From an uncultured Dehalococcoidia bacterium (GTDB lineage Bacteria > Chloroflexota > Dehalococcoidia > Lucifugimonadales > UBA1123): a DNA stretch of 64,000 nucleotides. The DNA lies in assembly GCA_958296105.1 (NCBI GenBank), contig OY282441.1, positions 965,800-1,029,799 on the forward strand, in the 5' to 3' direction. Numbering within the stretch: position 1 is the first letter of the stretch; each line of letters opens with the position of its first letter. The notes beneath the pieces were generated by a model, which worked only from the letters and a program-made list of their open reading frames with translations, was not told the origin of the DNA and did not search any database. The position numbers and the translations under genes are program-made. Shown here one piece after another: positions 15,390-23,996 of the stretch.

Positions 15390-16646
15390 TCAAACTCTGG
15401 CGTCCCTGTCCACTCTGATTCCATCTAGGAACACGTCCGAAACGCGGCGCAGGGCGGCGATGTCTTCTGTGGGATCGCCTTCGACCACGAGCGCGTCGGC
15501 CTTCATGCCCGGGCGCAAGGATCCGACTCGATCTTCGATCCAGCACGATCTGGCGGCGTCTCGCGTTGCCGATGCGATGGCGTCCATGTTGGACATGCCC
15601 GCCATGACGTGGGCTTCGATCTCGGTCTGGAAGTCGCCCATGCGGTAGTTTCCCCAAGCCGAATCGGAGCCTGCCGCCATGACGACTCCCGCGTCTCTCA
15701 TGCGGGCGAAGTGGTCCATGCGCACTTCGGATGCGCGCCTCATCGTGTCCAGATCGGCGCGCTCGGCGTGGCTGAGGTCGGATTCCATACTCTCCAGCAT
15801 CCGAATGCGGGTCACGGCGCCGCCGAGTGTTGGGTTGACGCAGACGCCCCGCTCGGCGATGCGCTCGGCGATCTCGGGGCGGTAGACGTCAGAGCCGTCT
15901 GCCTCTTTGTGGACGCCGTGTATGATGGTGTCTATGCCCGCGTCGAGTGCGTTGACCATGCCCTGAGACGATGCGCAGTGGGCGGCGGCGTGCTTGCCGA
16001 ACTTGTGCGCCTCATCGCAGATGGCGGTGAGCTCATCGACGTCGAACGAGGGGCGGAGGGGGTGGCTCGTGCGCGTGCTGCCTCCGGTGGCGGTTATCTT
16101 GATGAAGTCCGCGCCCTCCTTGATCAGCTGTCGGACGGCGGCGCGACATTCGGTCGTGCCTGTGGCCTGTATGCCGAAGTAGCTGAGGTGTCCGCCGATG
16201 ATGGCGACGGGTCTGCCGGCTAGAATCAGTCGAGGGGAAGGGACTATGCCCATCTCGACCGCGTCGCGCAGCAGGAACGTCGTTCGGTTCTTGGCTCCGC
16301 AGTCTCGGACGGTGGTTACTCCGGAGTAGAGATGTCTTCGGACGTTCTCTGCCGCCTGCACGGTGAGAACTTCATCCGGCAGGGTGACAAGCTCATCTCC
16401 CGCGCGCCCGTCGCCAATTCCGATCAGGTGGACGTGGCAGTCGACGAGGCCGGGAAGGATCGTCCCGCTGGGGTAGTCGAATTCGGCTGCGGACGCTCCC
16501 TCCGGCGCGTGGACGGTCTCGCGCGTTCCCACCTGCCGAATGGTATCGCCCTCCAAGAGGATGGCTGCCTGCTCTGCGACGGGCGATCCGTCGCCGTCGA
16601 TCAGTCGGGCTGCCCTTAGAATGGTGAACTGGGCTTCTTGCGGCAT
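15390..16646 (-). CDS. Metal-dependent amidohydrolase (imidazolonepropionase/prolidase-like) A
   Basis: TIM-barrel amidohydrolase with 418 residues from the chosen start. Metal ligands are visible as VDCHVHL near the N-terminus, the carboxylated-lysine strand region DFIKITATGG, AAHCASSQG and TIIHG, and a late Asp in GSDSAWGNY. The family cleaves cyclic amides, peptides or related bonds; the substrate is unknown. ATG at 16646 has AGGAGGAG upstream and aligns with the neighbour, whereas 16694 adds 16 unlike residues. It is a close paralogue of the next gene, 71 bp apart on the same strand, and looks like a tandem duplication. Confidence 0.88.
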   Translation of the reverse strand: MPQEAQFTILRAARLIDGDGSPVAEQAAILLEGDTIRQVGTRETVHAPEGASAAEFDYPSGTILPGLVDCHVHLIGIGDGRAGDELVTLPDEVLTVQAAENVRRHLYSGVTTVRDCGAKNRTTFLLRDAVEMGIVPSPRLILAGRPVAIIGGHLSYFGIQATGTTECRAAVRQLIKEGADFIKITATGGSTRTSHPLRPSFDVDELTAICDEAHKFGKHAAAHCASSQGMVNALDAGIDTIIHGVHKEADGSDVYRPEIAERIAERGVCVNPTLGGAVTRIRMLESMESDLSHAERADLDTMRRASEVRMDHFARMRDAGVVMAAGSDSAWGNYRMGDFQTEIEAHVMAGMSNMDAIASATRDAARSCWIEDRVGSLRPGMKADALVVEGDPTEDIAALRRVSDVFLDGIRVDRDARV

Positions 16647-16717
16647 TGTCTCTCCTCCTGTGCAGGGCGTGGATGTTCGATCTTTCCCCGTCATCGGATC
16701 GAGCTGGGGGGCAGGGG

Positions 16718-18016
16718 CTAGAGCTGGGCGGGCGTCTGTCGCACCGCGGACAGGGAGGCATCGGAGCCGCGTTCGAGCTTTCTGCCTGCGAAGAACACGT
16801 CGGCGACGTTCCAGAGGTCGCTGATCTCACGCGCGGGGTTTCCGTTGACGATCAGGATGTCCGCCTCTTTGTCGGGTTCTAGGGATCCAACCCGGTCGTC
16901 CATGTCGAGCGCGGATGCCGCCCAGCTCGTTACCGACATGATCCCCTGCATGTTGGAGTATCCGGCATGTACGAGAAGCTCTGTCTCGTAGACGGTGTTG
17001 CCGAGTTTGTAATTTCCCCAAGACGAGTCCGAGCCGGTTATGACGCGCAAGCCCATATCTATCATCCTGCGGGTGTCGTCCATGCGGACTTCCATGCCGC
17101 GCAGGGTATCGTCCAGGCGCTCGCGCTCCTGCGGAGTGAGACCGTGATCGTCTCTCTTGCGCGCGAGTGTCCACGCGCTGGAGCGGCCAACGTGCAGGGT
17201 TGGGTTGACGTATGCGCCCTGCTCGCCTATGCGCTCGGCGATGTCTTCGCGGAAGTTGTTCGCGCCGTCGGCGTCTCGAAAGGCGCAGTGGATTATCATG
17301 TCTACGTTCGCCTCGAGCGAGTTGGCGATGCCCTCGGAGGATAGGCAGTGGGTGGCTGTCAGCTTGCCGAACTTGCGCGCCTCTTCGGTGACGGCCCTCA
17401 GCTCTTCGATCTCGAACGAGGGGCGAAGGGGGAAGGAGGTTTGGGTGCTGCCCCCAGTGGCGGTTATCTTGATGTAGTCCGCGCCCTCTTTTATGAGCTG
17501 CCGGGTGAGGGCGCGGGTCTGGTTCGCGCCGGTGACCTCGCCGCCGAAGTATCCCATGTGACCGCCGATGATGGCGACCGGCCTGCCGCACAGGTGCATC
17601 CTGGGGCCGACGGTCAGCCCGGCGTCGATCGAGTCGCGCAGCCTGAACATGGTGACATTCTTGGGGCCGTTCTCGCGTATGGTGGTGACGCCGGAGTACA
17701 GGCTGGCGCGCGCGTTTCTGGCGGACTGAATCGTTAGCAGCTCATCGGACAGAAGCGCGAGGTCGTCACCCATGCGGCCATCTCCGAAGCCGTTGTGGTG
17801 GGTGTGGCAGTCTACCATGCCGGGGAGCGCGGTTGCGGCGGGGTAGTGGTGGACGTCCACGCTCGCGCCCTCGGGGGCGGATACGTCTTCGGCGCGCCCC
17901 ACGCTCACGATCTTGGATCCTTGGGTAAGAATCGCGCCGTCGTCGATTGGCGCGTCGCTCTTGGCGTCTATGACTCGGCTGGCTGTGATCAGCGTGAAGT
18001 CGGCGGTGGGTGGCAT
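16718..18016 (-). CDS. Metal-dependent amidohydrolase (imidazolonepropionase/prolidase-like) B
   Basis: Paralogue of the adjacent amidohydrolase, 432 residues. It shares the N-terminal beta-sandwich strand (FTLITASRVIDAKSDA), VDCHTHHNGFGDGR metal ligands, YIKITATGGSTQTSFPLRP, THCLSSEG, IIHCAF and GSDSSWGNY. The ATG at 18016 has AAGGAG upstream and aligns with the paralogue; an ATG at 18085 would add 23 unlike residues. Both genes keep all apparent metal ligands, so neither looks decayed. The pair may divide substrates such as cyclic dipeptides or lactams; this is inference. Confidence 0.88.
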   Translation of the reverse strand: MPPTADFTLITASRVIDAKSDAPIDDGAILTQGSKIVSVGRAEDVSAPEGASVDVHHYPAATALPGMVDCHTHHNGFGDGRMGDDLALLSDELLTIQSARNARASLYSGVTTIRENGPKNVTMFRLRDSIDAGLTVGPRMHLCGRPVAIIGGHMGYFGGEVTGANQTRALTRQLIKEGADYIKITATGGSTQTSFPLRPSFEIEELRAVTEEARKFGKLTATHCLSSEGIANSLEANVDMIIHCAFRDADGANNFREDIAERIGEQGAYVNPTLHVGRSSAWTLARKRDDHGLTPQERERLDDTLRGMEVRMDDTRRMIDMGLRVITGSDSSWGNYKLGNTVYETELLVHAGYSNMQGIMSVTSWAASALDMDDRVGSLEPDKEADILIVNGNPAREISDLWNVADVFFAGRKLERGSDASLSAVRQTPAQL

Positions 18017-18141
18017 GTCTCCGTCTCCTTGTGAGGTCCAAAGCGGCCCTGCGGGGAAGTTAACATGCCGCTGTCGAAGGCGCAATGGCTTCGGATTGGG
18101 GCGGAATCTGTGTCGGGAAGGTGAATCTCGGCTCTATACCG

Positions 18142-18150
18142 TGCTATGAT
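18142..18150 (+). promoter_or_regulatory. Extended -10 ahead of tRNA-Thr(CGT)
   Basis: TGC-TATGAT at 18142-18150 gives an extended -10. The -35 position (TGAATC, 18122-18127) is weak. It lies 46 bases before the tRNA. Confidence 0.4.
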
Positions 18151-18195
18151 TGAGGGAGACAAGGCTGGCGCATTGCGCGCGGGCATCTCGTCAGA

Positions 18196-18270
18196 GCCAA
18201 CGTAGCTCAGTGGTAGAGCAGCGGTTTCGTAAACCGCAGGTCGGCGGTTCGAATCCGCCCGTTGGCTCCA
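18196..18270 (+). tRNA. tRNA-Thr(CGT)
   Basis: Acceptor GCCAACG pairs with CGTTGGC. D-arm GCTC/GAGC, anticodon stem GCGGT/ACCGC with loop TTCGTAA (anticodon CGT, reads ACG), and T-loop TTCGAAT are all present. The discriminator T is followed by an encoded CCA (18268-18270). Confidence 0.96.
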
Positions 18271-18297
18271 CTTCCCCAGCATGAGCCGAGCGCGCTC

Positions 18298-18428
18298 AGG
18301 CTTCCCCATCTTCAGCTGAGGATGGGCTTAGAGGCTTCCCCGTATTCGGCAGAGCGCGCGTTCAGGCTTCCCCGTATTCGGCAGAGCGTGCGCGCAGGCT
18401 TCCCCATCCTCAGCCAAGCGTGCGCGCG
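18298..18428. repeat. Four ~32-bp tandem repeats after cysS
   Basis: AGGCTTCCCC recurs at 18298, 18332, 18364 and 18396 (spacing 34, 32, 32). Units 2 and 3 share CGTATTCGGCAGAGCG. Units 1 and 4 carry CATC-TCAGC. The array fills the space between tRNA-Thr and the 3' end of cysS, which converge. Confidence 0.8.
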
Positions 18429-18429
18429 C

Positions 18430-19791
18430 TCAGCTGGTTCGCCACTCGGTGCCGCTTGGGCTGTCTTCGAGTACGACTCCAAGCTCGCCAAGCTGGTCTC
18501 GGATCTGGTCTGCGAGCGCGAACTGGCGCTCGGCGCGGAGGCGGGAGCGCACGTTCACCAGCAGCTCTATGAAGGGGCCTGCGGCGACGGCGGCGGCGGG
18601 GGGCTGCTCGCGGAGATCCAAACCCAACACGGATGCAAGCTCGACCAGCAAGCTCTGCGCGGACGATACGCTGGCGTTCGAGTCGCGGGCGCGGTTGATC
18701 TCTCTGGCGAGGTCGAACAGCGCGGCGAGCGCGCGGGGGGTGTTGGCGTCATCGTCCATTGCGGCTATGAACCGCCGCTCGAAGGCGGATGCGTCCAGCG
18801 GCTTGCCGTCTCCGCCCGAATCCGCTCTTGCCGCCTGCCTGAGTCTCTGGATGGCGCGCTCCTGATTCCTCACGTTGTCCTCGCTGTAGAACAGGGGAGA
18901 GCGGTAGTGGGAGCTGAGGAAGAACAGTCTGAGCGCCTGCGGGTCGTACAGGGTCAGCGCCTCGGACAGTGTGATGATGTTGCCGAGCGACTTGCTCATC
19001 TTCTCCGCGCCCAGCCGCAGCATTCCGTTGTGGACCCAGAATCTGGAGAACGGCACGCGGTCGGTGAACGATTCGGACTGGGCTATCTCGTTCTCGTGGT
19101 GGGGGAATGCCAGCTCGTCGCCGCCGCCGTGTATGTCGAGGGTCTCGCCAAGGTACTTGATGGACATGGCGCTGCACTCGATGTGCCAGCCGGGTCTGCC
19201 CTGTCCCCAAGGGCTGTGCCATGCGGGTTCGCCGGGCTTCTGGGATTTCCACAGCGCAAAGTCGAGAACGTCTTCCTTGCGCTCGTCTATTTCGACTCGC
19301 GCGCCTGCCAGAAGGTCGTCTATGCTTCTGCGGCTGAGCTTGCCGTAGTCCTCGTCGCGGCGCACGCGGAAGTATACATCGCCTTCGACGTCGTAGGCGT
19401 AGCCCTTGTCGATCAGGCGCTGGATCATCTCGACTATCTTGTCGATCTCCTGCGTGGCTCTGGGGTACTCGTGCGCGGGCAGGATGCCGAGCGCGCCCAT
19501 CGCGTCCATGTACTCCTGAATGTACTGGCTGGCGAGGTCGGAGACTTCGGCTCCTCGCTCCTGGGCGGCGGCGATCATCTTGTCGTCTATGTCCGTAAAG
19601 TTCTGGACGTGGATGACGTCGAAGCCGCTGAACTGTAGATATCGTCTGATGACGTCGAAGGTCACGGCGGACATCGCATGTCCGATGTGGGACGAGGAGT
19701 ATGGGGTGATGCCGCAGACGTACATGCGAACGCTGCCGTCGAGCGGCTCGAATTCGCGTACCTGTCCGCTTAGAGTGTCGTAGAGTCTCAT
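18430..19791 (-). CDS. cysS: Cysteinyl-tRNA synthetase
   Basis: Class I synthetase that charges tRNA-Cys. It is 453 residues long, typical of the family. Zn ligand and signature regions are visible: YVCGITPYSSSHIGHA (with the HIGH motif), WHIECSAMS, PHHENEIAQSE and KMSKSLGN. The last gene of yacL-ispD-ispF-cysS, its ATG overlaps the ispF stop by four bases. A related order is known in Firmicutes. Confidence 0.97.
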   Translation of the reverse strand: MRLYDTLSGQVREFEPLDGSVRMYVCGITPYSSSHIGHAMSAVTFDVIRRYLQFSGFDVIHVQNFTDIDDKMIAAAQERGAEVSDLASQYIQEYMDAMGALGILPAHEYPRATQEIDKIVEMIQRLIDKGYAYDVEGDVYFRVRRDEDYGKLSRRSIDDLLAGARVEIDERKEDVLDFALWKSQKPGEPAWHSPWGQGRPGWHIECSAMSIKYLGETLDIHGGGDELAFPHHENEIAQSESFTDRVPFSRFWVHNGMLRLGAEKMSKSLGNIITLSEALTLYDPQALRLFFLSSHYRSPLFYSEDNVRNQERAIQRLRQAARADSGGDGKPLDASAFERRFIAAMDDDANTPRALAALFDLAREINRARDSNASVSSAQSLLVELASVLGLDLREQPPAAAVAAGPFIELLVNVRSRLRAERQFALADQIRDQLGELGVVLEDSPSGTEWRTS

Positions 19792-20267
19792 GCTTTCGAT
19801 ATGGTGGCGACGGCTATGCAGCAGATGCCTTCGCCGCGTCCCACGAATCCGAGATGGTCCGTGGTGGTTGCCTTCAGGCTTACTGTCTGAAGGTCGACGT
19901 TCAAGGTTTCGGCGAGCGCTGATCGCATGTCGCTGACGTGTGGGCTGAGGGTGGGTTTTTCGGCGACTATTGTAGCATCAACGTATTCGAGCCGCCAGTG
20001 ATGGCGCGCAATCAGGCGCGAGGTCTCCGCGAGCAGGCGGAGGCTTCGGATGCCGCTGTACTGCGGATCGGACGATGGGAAGTGGCTTCCTATGTCTCCC
20101 AGGTTGGCTGCGCCCAAGCAGGCGTCTATGATGGCGTGGGTGAGCGCGTCGCCGTCGCTGTGTCCGTCCAAGCCGAGAGGGGAGGGGATGGCGACGCCGC
20201 CGAGCACGAGATCGCGGCCGGCGACGAGGGGGTGGACGTCCACGCCTATGCCGGTGCGGATGCTCAC
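19788..20267 (-). CDS. ispF: 2-C-methyl-D-erythritol 2,4-cyclodiphosphate synthase
   Basis: Fifth step of the non-mevalonate isoprenoid pathway, forming MEcPP with CMP release. The 159 residues match family length. Zn ligands D-V-H (GIGVDVHPL) and a later His are present, as are GHSDGDALTHAIIDA, GDIGSHFP and the C-terminal ATTTDHLGFVGRGEG. It overlaps ispD upstream and cysS downstream by four bases each, so all three are translationally coupled. Confidence 0.97.
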   Translation of the reverse strand: MSIRTGIGVDVHPLVAGRDLVLGGVAIPSPLGLDGHSDGDALTHAIIDACLGAANLGDIGSHFPSSDPQYSGIRSLRLLAETSRLIARHHWRLEYVDATIVAEKPTLSPHVSDMRSALAETLNVDLQTVSLKATTTDHLGFVGRGEGICCIAVATISKA

Positions 20268-20989
20268 GCCCGATCTTCTCGTAAACGCGCCAGCGCGATG
20301 GCTTGCGCCAGAGTCAGGTCTTCGGGGGTGGTGATCTTGATGTTGGCGTAGTCTCCCATGAACAGCTTTACGGGGTGGCCGGCTGCCTCGACCATGCCGG
20401 CGTCGTCGGTCACGTCGTGGTCGATCTGGGCGTGGACGCTCCTGAGCAGAGGGGCGGCGAACGCCTGCGGGGTCTGGGCTGCCCAGAGTGTATCTCTAGG
20501 CGGGGTGCTGGCTACGGTCATATCGGGGGCGGCTATCTTGATGGTGTCCTTGACTGGAACGGCGGCGGCGGCGGCGTGACGCTCAGCGGCCTCGCGCGCC
20601 GCGCTGGATATGATGCGGTCGGTGACGAACGGGCGCGCGCCGTCGTGGACGAGTACGATTTCGGCAGCGTCCAGCTCTCCTAGCGCGCTGGCGACGGAGT
20701 CCTGCCTTCGCGCGCCGCCTTCCACGATGGATACCACCTTGCGAATGCCGCCTTCGCGCGTCAGACGTCGAACGCGACCTATGTTCGCCTTCGACGCGGC
20801 GATGACTATGGAGGCGATGGCGGGCGATTCGTCGAAAGCGCGCAGGCTGTGGAGCAGCAGGGGCCGGGCGGCGATGGGGGCGAACAGCTTGTCCCATCCT
20901 CCCATGCGCCGACTCTCTCCGGCGGCAAGGACGATTGCGGCTGCCTGCGGGGGGCGTTGGGGCTTGTCTGTGGAACTCTGGGTGTGCAA
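20264..20989 (-). CDS. ispD: 2-C-methyl-D-erythritol 4-phosphate cytidylyltransferase
   Basis: Third step of the MEP pathway, coupling CTP to methylerythritol phosphate. The 241-residue sequence carries the nucleotidyltransferase loop AAIVLAAGESRRMGGWDK, GGARRQDSV, VLVHDGARPFV, PVKDTIK and KITTPEDL. It lies 12 bp after yacL and overlaps ispF. With ispF next door, this is a compact IPP-precursor module. Confidence 0.97.
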   Translation of the reverse strand: MHTQSSTDKPQRPPQAAAIVLAAGESRRMGGWDKLFAPIAARPLLLHSLRAFDESPAIASIVIAASKANIGRVRRLTREGGIRKVVSIVEGGARRQDSVASALGELDAAEIVLVHDGARPFVTDRIISSAAREAAERHAAAAAVPVKDTIKIAAPDMTVASTPPRDTLWAAQTPQAFAAPLLRSVHAQIDHDVTDDAGMVEAAGHPVKLFMGDYANIKITTPEDLTLAQAIALARLREDRA

Positions 20990-21001
20990 GGCGAGGCGGC
21001 G

Positions 21002-22060
21002 CTAACTTGGGTTGGCGAAGATGATGCAGCCCGCCGCGGTCTGAAGCACGCGGGCTACGGTGACGTCAAGATCGGTGTCGATGTGGTGGACTCCCGAATC
21101 GACGACAACCATAGTGCCGTCTTCGAGGTATCCAACGCCCTGTCCGCGCTCCTTTCCTTCGTGGAGGATCCTGATGTTCACGCTCTCGCCGGGAATGAGG
21201 ACGGGGCGCAGAGAGTTGGCAAGCTCGTTGACGTTGAGGACGGTTATCCCGTCTATCTGGGCAACGCGGTTGAGGTTGAAATCGGTGGTGAGGATGGCGG
21301 CGTCCATCTGTCTGGCAAGGCCGGCGAGCTTGCCATCGACCTCGTTCGACTGGGGATAGTCTATCTCTGGGAACTCGGTTCGCACGTTGTCATCCTGTCT
21401 TATCTCGTTGAGCATTTCCAGCCCTCTTCTGCCGCGCGACCTGCGGAGGGCGTCGCTGGAATCGGCTACGCGGCGCAGCTCGTCAAGGACGAATCTGGGG
21501 ACGATCAGCGTGCCTTGTATGAAGCCCGTCTTGGAGATGGCGACTATGCGCCCGTCTATTATGGCGCTGGTGTCTACGAGCATCGGCGCGGCGTAGCCGT
21601 TGGGCGAGTGGGCGGCGTCCGAGTGGCGGGGGTCTCTGCCCTCCGGAATGAGCTTCTGGAATATGTCTCTGGAAGGCGCGAACATCAGCGCAGCGCCGAG
21701 GTAGCCGATGAGGAGGCTGAGTCCGACGGGCGCCGCCACGCCGAGCCATCTCGACGACGACAGGAGCAGGGGGGTGGACAGGAGCAAGGCGACGACCAAG
21801 CCGAGTATGAGTCCGACTGCGCTGGACAGCAATCTGGACGTGGGAACGGAGCGGGTCTGCTCGGCGACGCTTCGGGAGAGGCGGACGGTGACGTATGGCG
21901 TGGCGACGATGCCAATGACGCCCCCGGCGAGCGCCAGTCCGAACACCCAAAACACATACTGCCTCGGGTCCCAGACATCCGAGACGTACTCGCCAATGCC
22001 CCATCCGCCGGTGGCGAGTATAGCGCCTCCTATGATGCGGGAAAGTATATCCGCAACCAT
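21002..22060 (-). CDS. yacL: PIN/TRAM domain membrane protein, YacL family
   Basis: The 352-residue protein has about four N-terminal transmembrane segments (residues 5-125), then a PIN nuclease-like domain with conserved acidic residues (VDTSAIIDGR, DELRR, E-V-D-G-K, TTDFNLNRVA), and a C-terminal TRAM RNA-binding domain (about 290-350, GQGVGYLEDGTMVVV). PIN domains of this kind are putative membrane-tethered RNases; the target is unknown. It is first in yacL-ispD-ispF-cysS, matching the gene order in Bacillus. Confidence 0.93.
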   Translation of the reverse strand: MVADILSRIIGGAILATGGWGIGEYVSDVWDPRQYVFWVFGLALAGGVIGIVATPYVTVRLSRSVAEQTRSVPTSRLLSSAVGLILGLVVALLLSTPLLLSSSRWLGVAAPVGLSLLIGYLGAALMFAPSRDIFQKLIPEGRDPRHSDAAHSPNGYAAPMLVDTSAIIDGRIVAISKTGFIQGTLIVPRFVLDELRRVADSSDALRRSRGRRGLEMLNEIRQDDNVRTEFPEIDYPQSNEVDGKLAGLARQMDAAILTTDFNLNRVAQIDGITVLNVNELANSLRPVLIPGESVNIRILHEGKERGQGVGYLEDGTMVVVDSGVHHIDTDLDVTVARVLQTAAGCIIFANPS

Positions 22061-22209
22061 GCTTTAGCACCTGTGAGATTGCTTCAGCAGTCCACCGCCA
22101 CCTCGAACGCGAACCCGTCGAACTCAAACGAGCCTGTTGTCGGGCATAGAGACGTTGGCGAAAGCGGCGAACAGCCAAACCCGCCCACGTCATCAGGGTC
22201 GTACAAGCC

Positions 22210-22238
22210 AGAATAGCATCGGAGGGAAGCAGTGTCAA
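22210..22238 (-). promoter_or_regulatory. Sigma70-type promoter for yacL-ispD-ispF-cysS
   Basis: On the minus strand: TTGACA (22238-22233), a 17-base spacer, TATTCT (22215-22210). It predicts a leader of about 143 nt before the yacL ATG. Confidence 0.65.
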
Positions 22239-22348
22239 AAGGGGAGCGGGCGCGTCTCCGCGTTCTTCGGCGCGTGAACATCAGGGGCGGTTTCCACGAA
22301 CGCCGACGTGGGGCAGCGCGCGGGCGGCTGTGGTAGACTTCGAGGGCT

Positions 22349-23494
22349 ATGCTGAAACGTCTTGGATATCTTGTGAGGGGAATCGCCGCAGCGCTCGCGC
22401 TTGCGCTCGTGCTGGTCGCAGCCACGCCGCAGGGGAGGGCGGCGGTGGATACTGCGCTGCTCTTGCCTCAGCTGGTGCCGACTGTTCCCCTGAAGCCGCA
22501 GACGTGGGTCTTCCCGGACCCGATCAGGGACGAGGCGAGGTATCCGATAGAGGGTGGACTGGGCAAGGCGGATCTGTACGCGCCGGCCGGGGACGGAACG
22601 CACAGCGCGGTTCTGCTGTTCCTCGGAGTCAATCCGGCGGGAAGCGACGATCCCAGGGTGGTGGGGCTTGCGGAGGGGCTGGCTCGGGCGGGCCTGGTGG
22701 TGATGATACCCTGGTCGGACACGATGACGCGGCAGCGCGTTACGGTCGACGAGGTCGACAATCTGGTGAGGGCGTACCAGTTTCTGCTCGCTCACGAGCG
22801 TGTGGACGCGGAGCGGTCGGGCATGGGCGGGTTCTGCGTGGGCGCGTCCTTCGCGGCGATGGCAGCAGCAGATCCGAGGGTGCGCGACGACGTGGCGTTC
22901 CTCAACTTCTTCGGTGGATACTACGACGCCCGGGATCTGGCGGCGTCAGTCGTGTCGAGCAGTCGGTTCAGGGGAAGCGAGATCGAGGGGTGGAGTCCTG
23001 ACAGGCTGAGTCAAGATGTGGTGGCGACGCACCTGATCGAGGGCATGGCGGACGGCGGGGAGGTGGAGCTTCTGAGAAGGGTCTTCGCAACCCGCGAGGT
23101 CGCGCTGGACGACAGGGAGGCAGACGCTCTCTCGCCAGAGGCGCGGACGGTGTATCGGCTGCTGTCTGGGGTGGAGCTGGGCGAGGCGCGAAGGCTGATC
23201 TCGGAGCTGTCCGAGTCGAGCGCCGCCACGCTGCGCGCCATATCTCCAAGCTCGACGGTGGGCGATCTGTCGGCGCGGGTGCTGATCATGCACGACCGCG
23301 AGGATGCGCTGGTGCCGTCGGAGGAGTCTCAGCGGCTGGCGGACGCGCTGGCGGAGCGCGGGGACGTGTACCACACGGAGTTTTCGCTGTTCGACCACCT
23401 AGACCCCACGCGCCCGGTCAGTCCGCCCGTCTACGCGAGGGAGATGTTCAAGCTGTACCTGCACATGTACAACGTGCTGCGAGAGGTGGGGTGA
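22349..23494 (+). CDS. Exported alpha/beta hydrolase, dienelactone hydrolase-like
   Basis: The 381 residues begin with a hydrophobic signal/anchor (GIAAALALALVLVAA). The alpha/beta fold shows a nucleophile elbow GGFCVGAS with Cys rather than Ser, as in dienelactone hydrolases (G-x-C-x-G), an Asp in HDREDALVP and a His in FDHLDPTRP, which completes a Cys-Asp-His triad. A long helical insert lies at about 210-280. Dienelactone hydrolases are normally cytoplasmic and about 230-250 residues, so the export signal and length are unusual. The substrate is not predictable. Confidence 0.8.
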   Translation: MLKRLGYLVRGIAAALALALVLVAATPQGRAAVDTALLLPQLVPTVPLKPQTWVFPDPIRDEARYPIEGGLGKADLYAPAGDGTHSAVLLFLGVNPAGSDDPRVVGLAEGLARAGLVVMIPWSDTMTRQRVTVDEVDNLVRAYQFLLAHERVDAERSGMGGFCVGASFAAMAAADPRVRDDVAFLNFFGGYYDARDLAASVVSSSRFRGSEIEGWSPDRLSQDVVATHLIEGMADGGEVELLRRVFATREVALDDREADALSPEARTVYRLLSGVELGEARRLISELSESSAATLRAISPSSTVGDLSARVLIMHDREDALVPSEESQRLADALAERGDVYHTEFSLFDHLDPTRPVSPPVYAREMFKLYLHMYNVLREVG

Positions 23495-23506
23495 GTGGCG
23501 GACGGG

Positions 23507-23535
23507 TTGGACTAAATGCGGGTTTGATATAGAAT
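23507..23535 (+). promoter_or_regulatory. Sigma70-type promoter ahead of the VOC gene
   Basis: TTGGAC (23507-23512), a 17-base spacer, TAGAAT (23530-23535), 48 bases before the ATG at 23583. Confidence 0.6.
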
Positions 23536-23582
23536 TCCAGCCTACAAAGTACAGTCCACAAGTACAGGAGGGACGGGTTTCG

Positions 23583-23975
23583 ATGGGATACGAGTTCAAT
23601 CACGTTCATCTGAAGGCGCCGGAGCCTATGAAGACGGCGGAGTGGTACGCGGCGGCGTTCGACTTCGAGATCGTCAGCGACCGCGAGAGGCCGCAGGGCG
23701 ACAGGTTCGTGGTCACGAGGACGCCGGACGGGGTGACTGTCAACATATCGAGCGCGCGAACCGGCGAGGTGCTGGACGAGGGCAGCGCGGACGTCCACTG
23801 GGGGCTGGAGCATATCGGCATCACGATCGAGGACATGGAAGCGGAGCTGGAACGGCTCGCGGAGATGGGCGCGGTGCTGAAGGAAGGGCCGATCGACGTG
23901 CCGGACGGACCCAGGATCGCGTTCATCGCGGGGCCGGACGATACGAGGATAGAGCTGCTTCAGCTGTCGTACTGA
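23583..23975 (+). CDS. VOC/glyoxalase-fold protein
   Basis: A 130-residue vicinal-oxygen-chelate protein with two beta-alpha-beta-beta-beta halves. Likely metal ligands are His in FNHVHLKA, His in WGLEHIGI and Glu in RIELLQ, as in lactoylglutathione lyases and ring-cleaving dioxygenases. The reaction is unknown. AGGAGGG precedes the ATG by about 9 bases. It is followed 21 bp later by a RidA-like gene, and the pair may be co-transcribed. Confidence 0.85.
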   Translation: MGYEFNHVHLKAPEPMKTAEWYAAAFDFEIVSDRERPQGDRFVVTRTPDGVTVNISSARTGEVLDEGSADVHWGLEHIGITIEDMEAELERLAEMGAVLKEGPIDVPDGPRIAFIAGPDDTRIELLQLSY

Positions 23976-23996
23976 GGGCTGACGAGGAGGTGAACC

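Noticed and set aside
18430..19791. Long plus-strand open frame (18262-19638) opposite cysS
   Set aside because: Antisense shadow in a GC-rich gene; no motifs, and cysS is unequivocal.
20849..22216. Long plus-strand open frame opposite yacL/ispD
   Set aside because: Low-complexity Gly/Glu-rich shadow without a ribosome site or family similarity.
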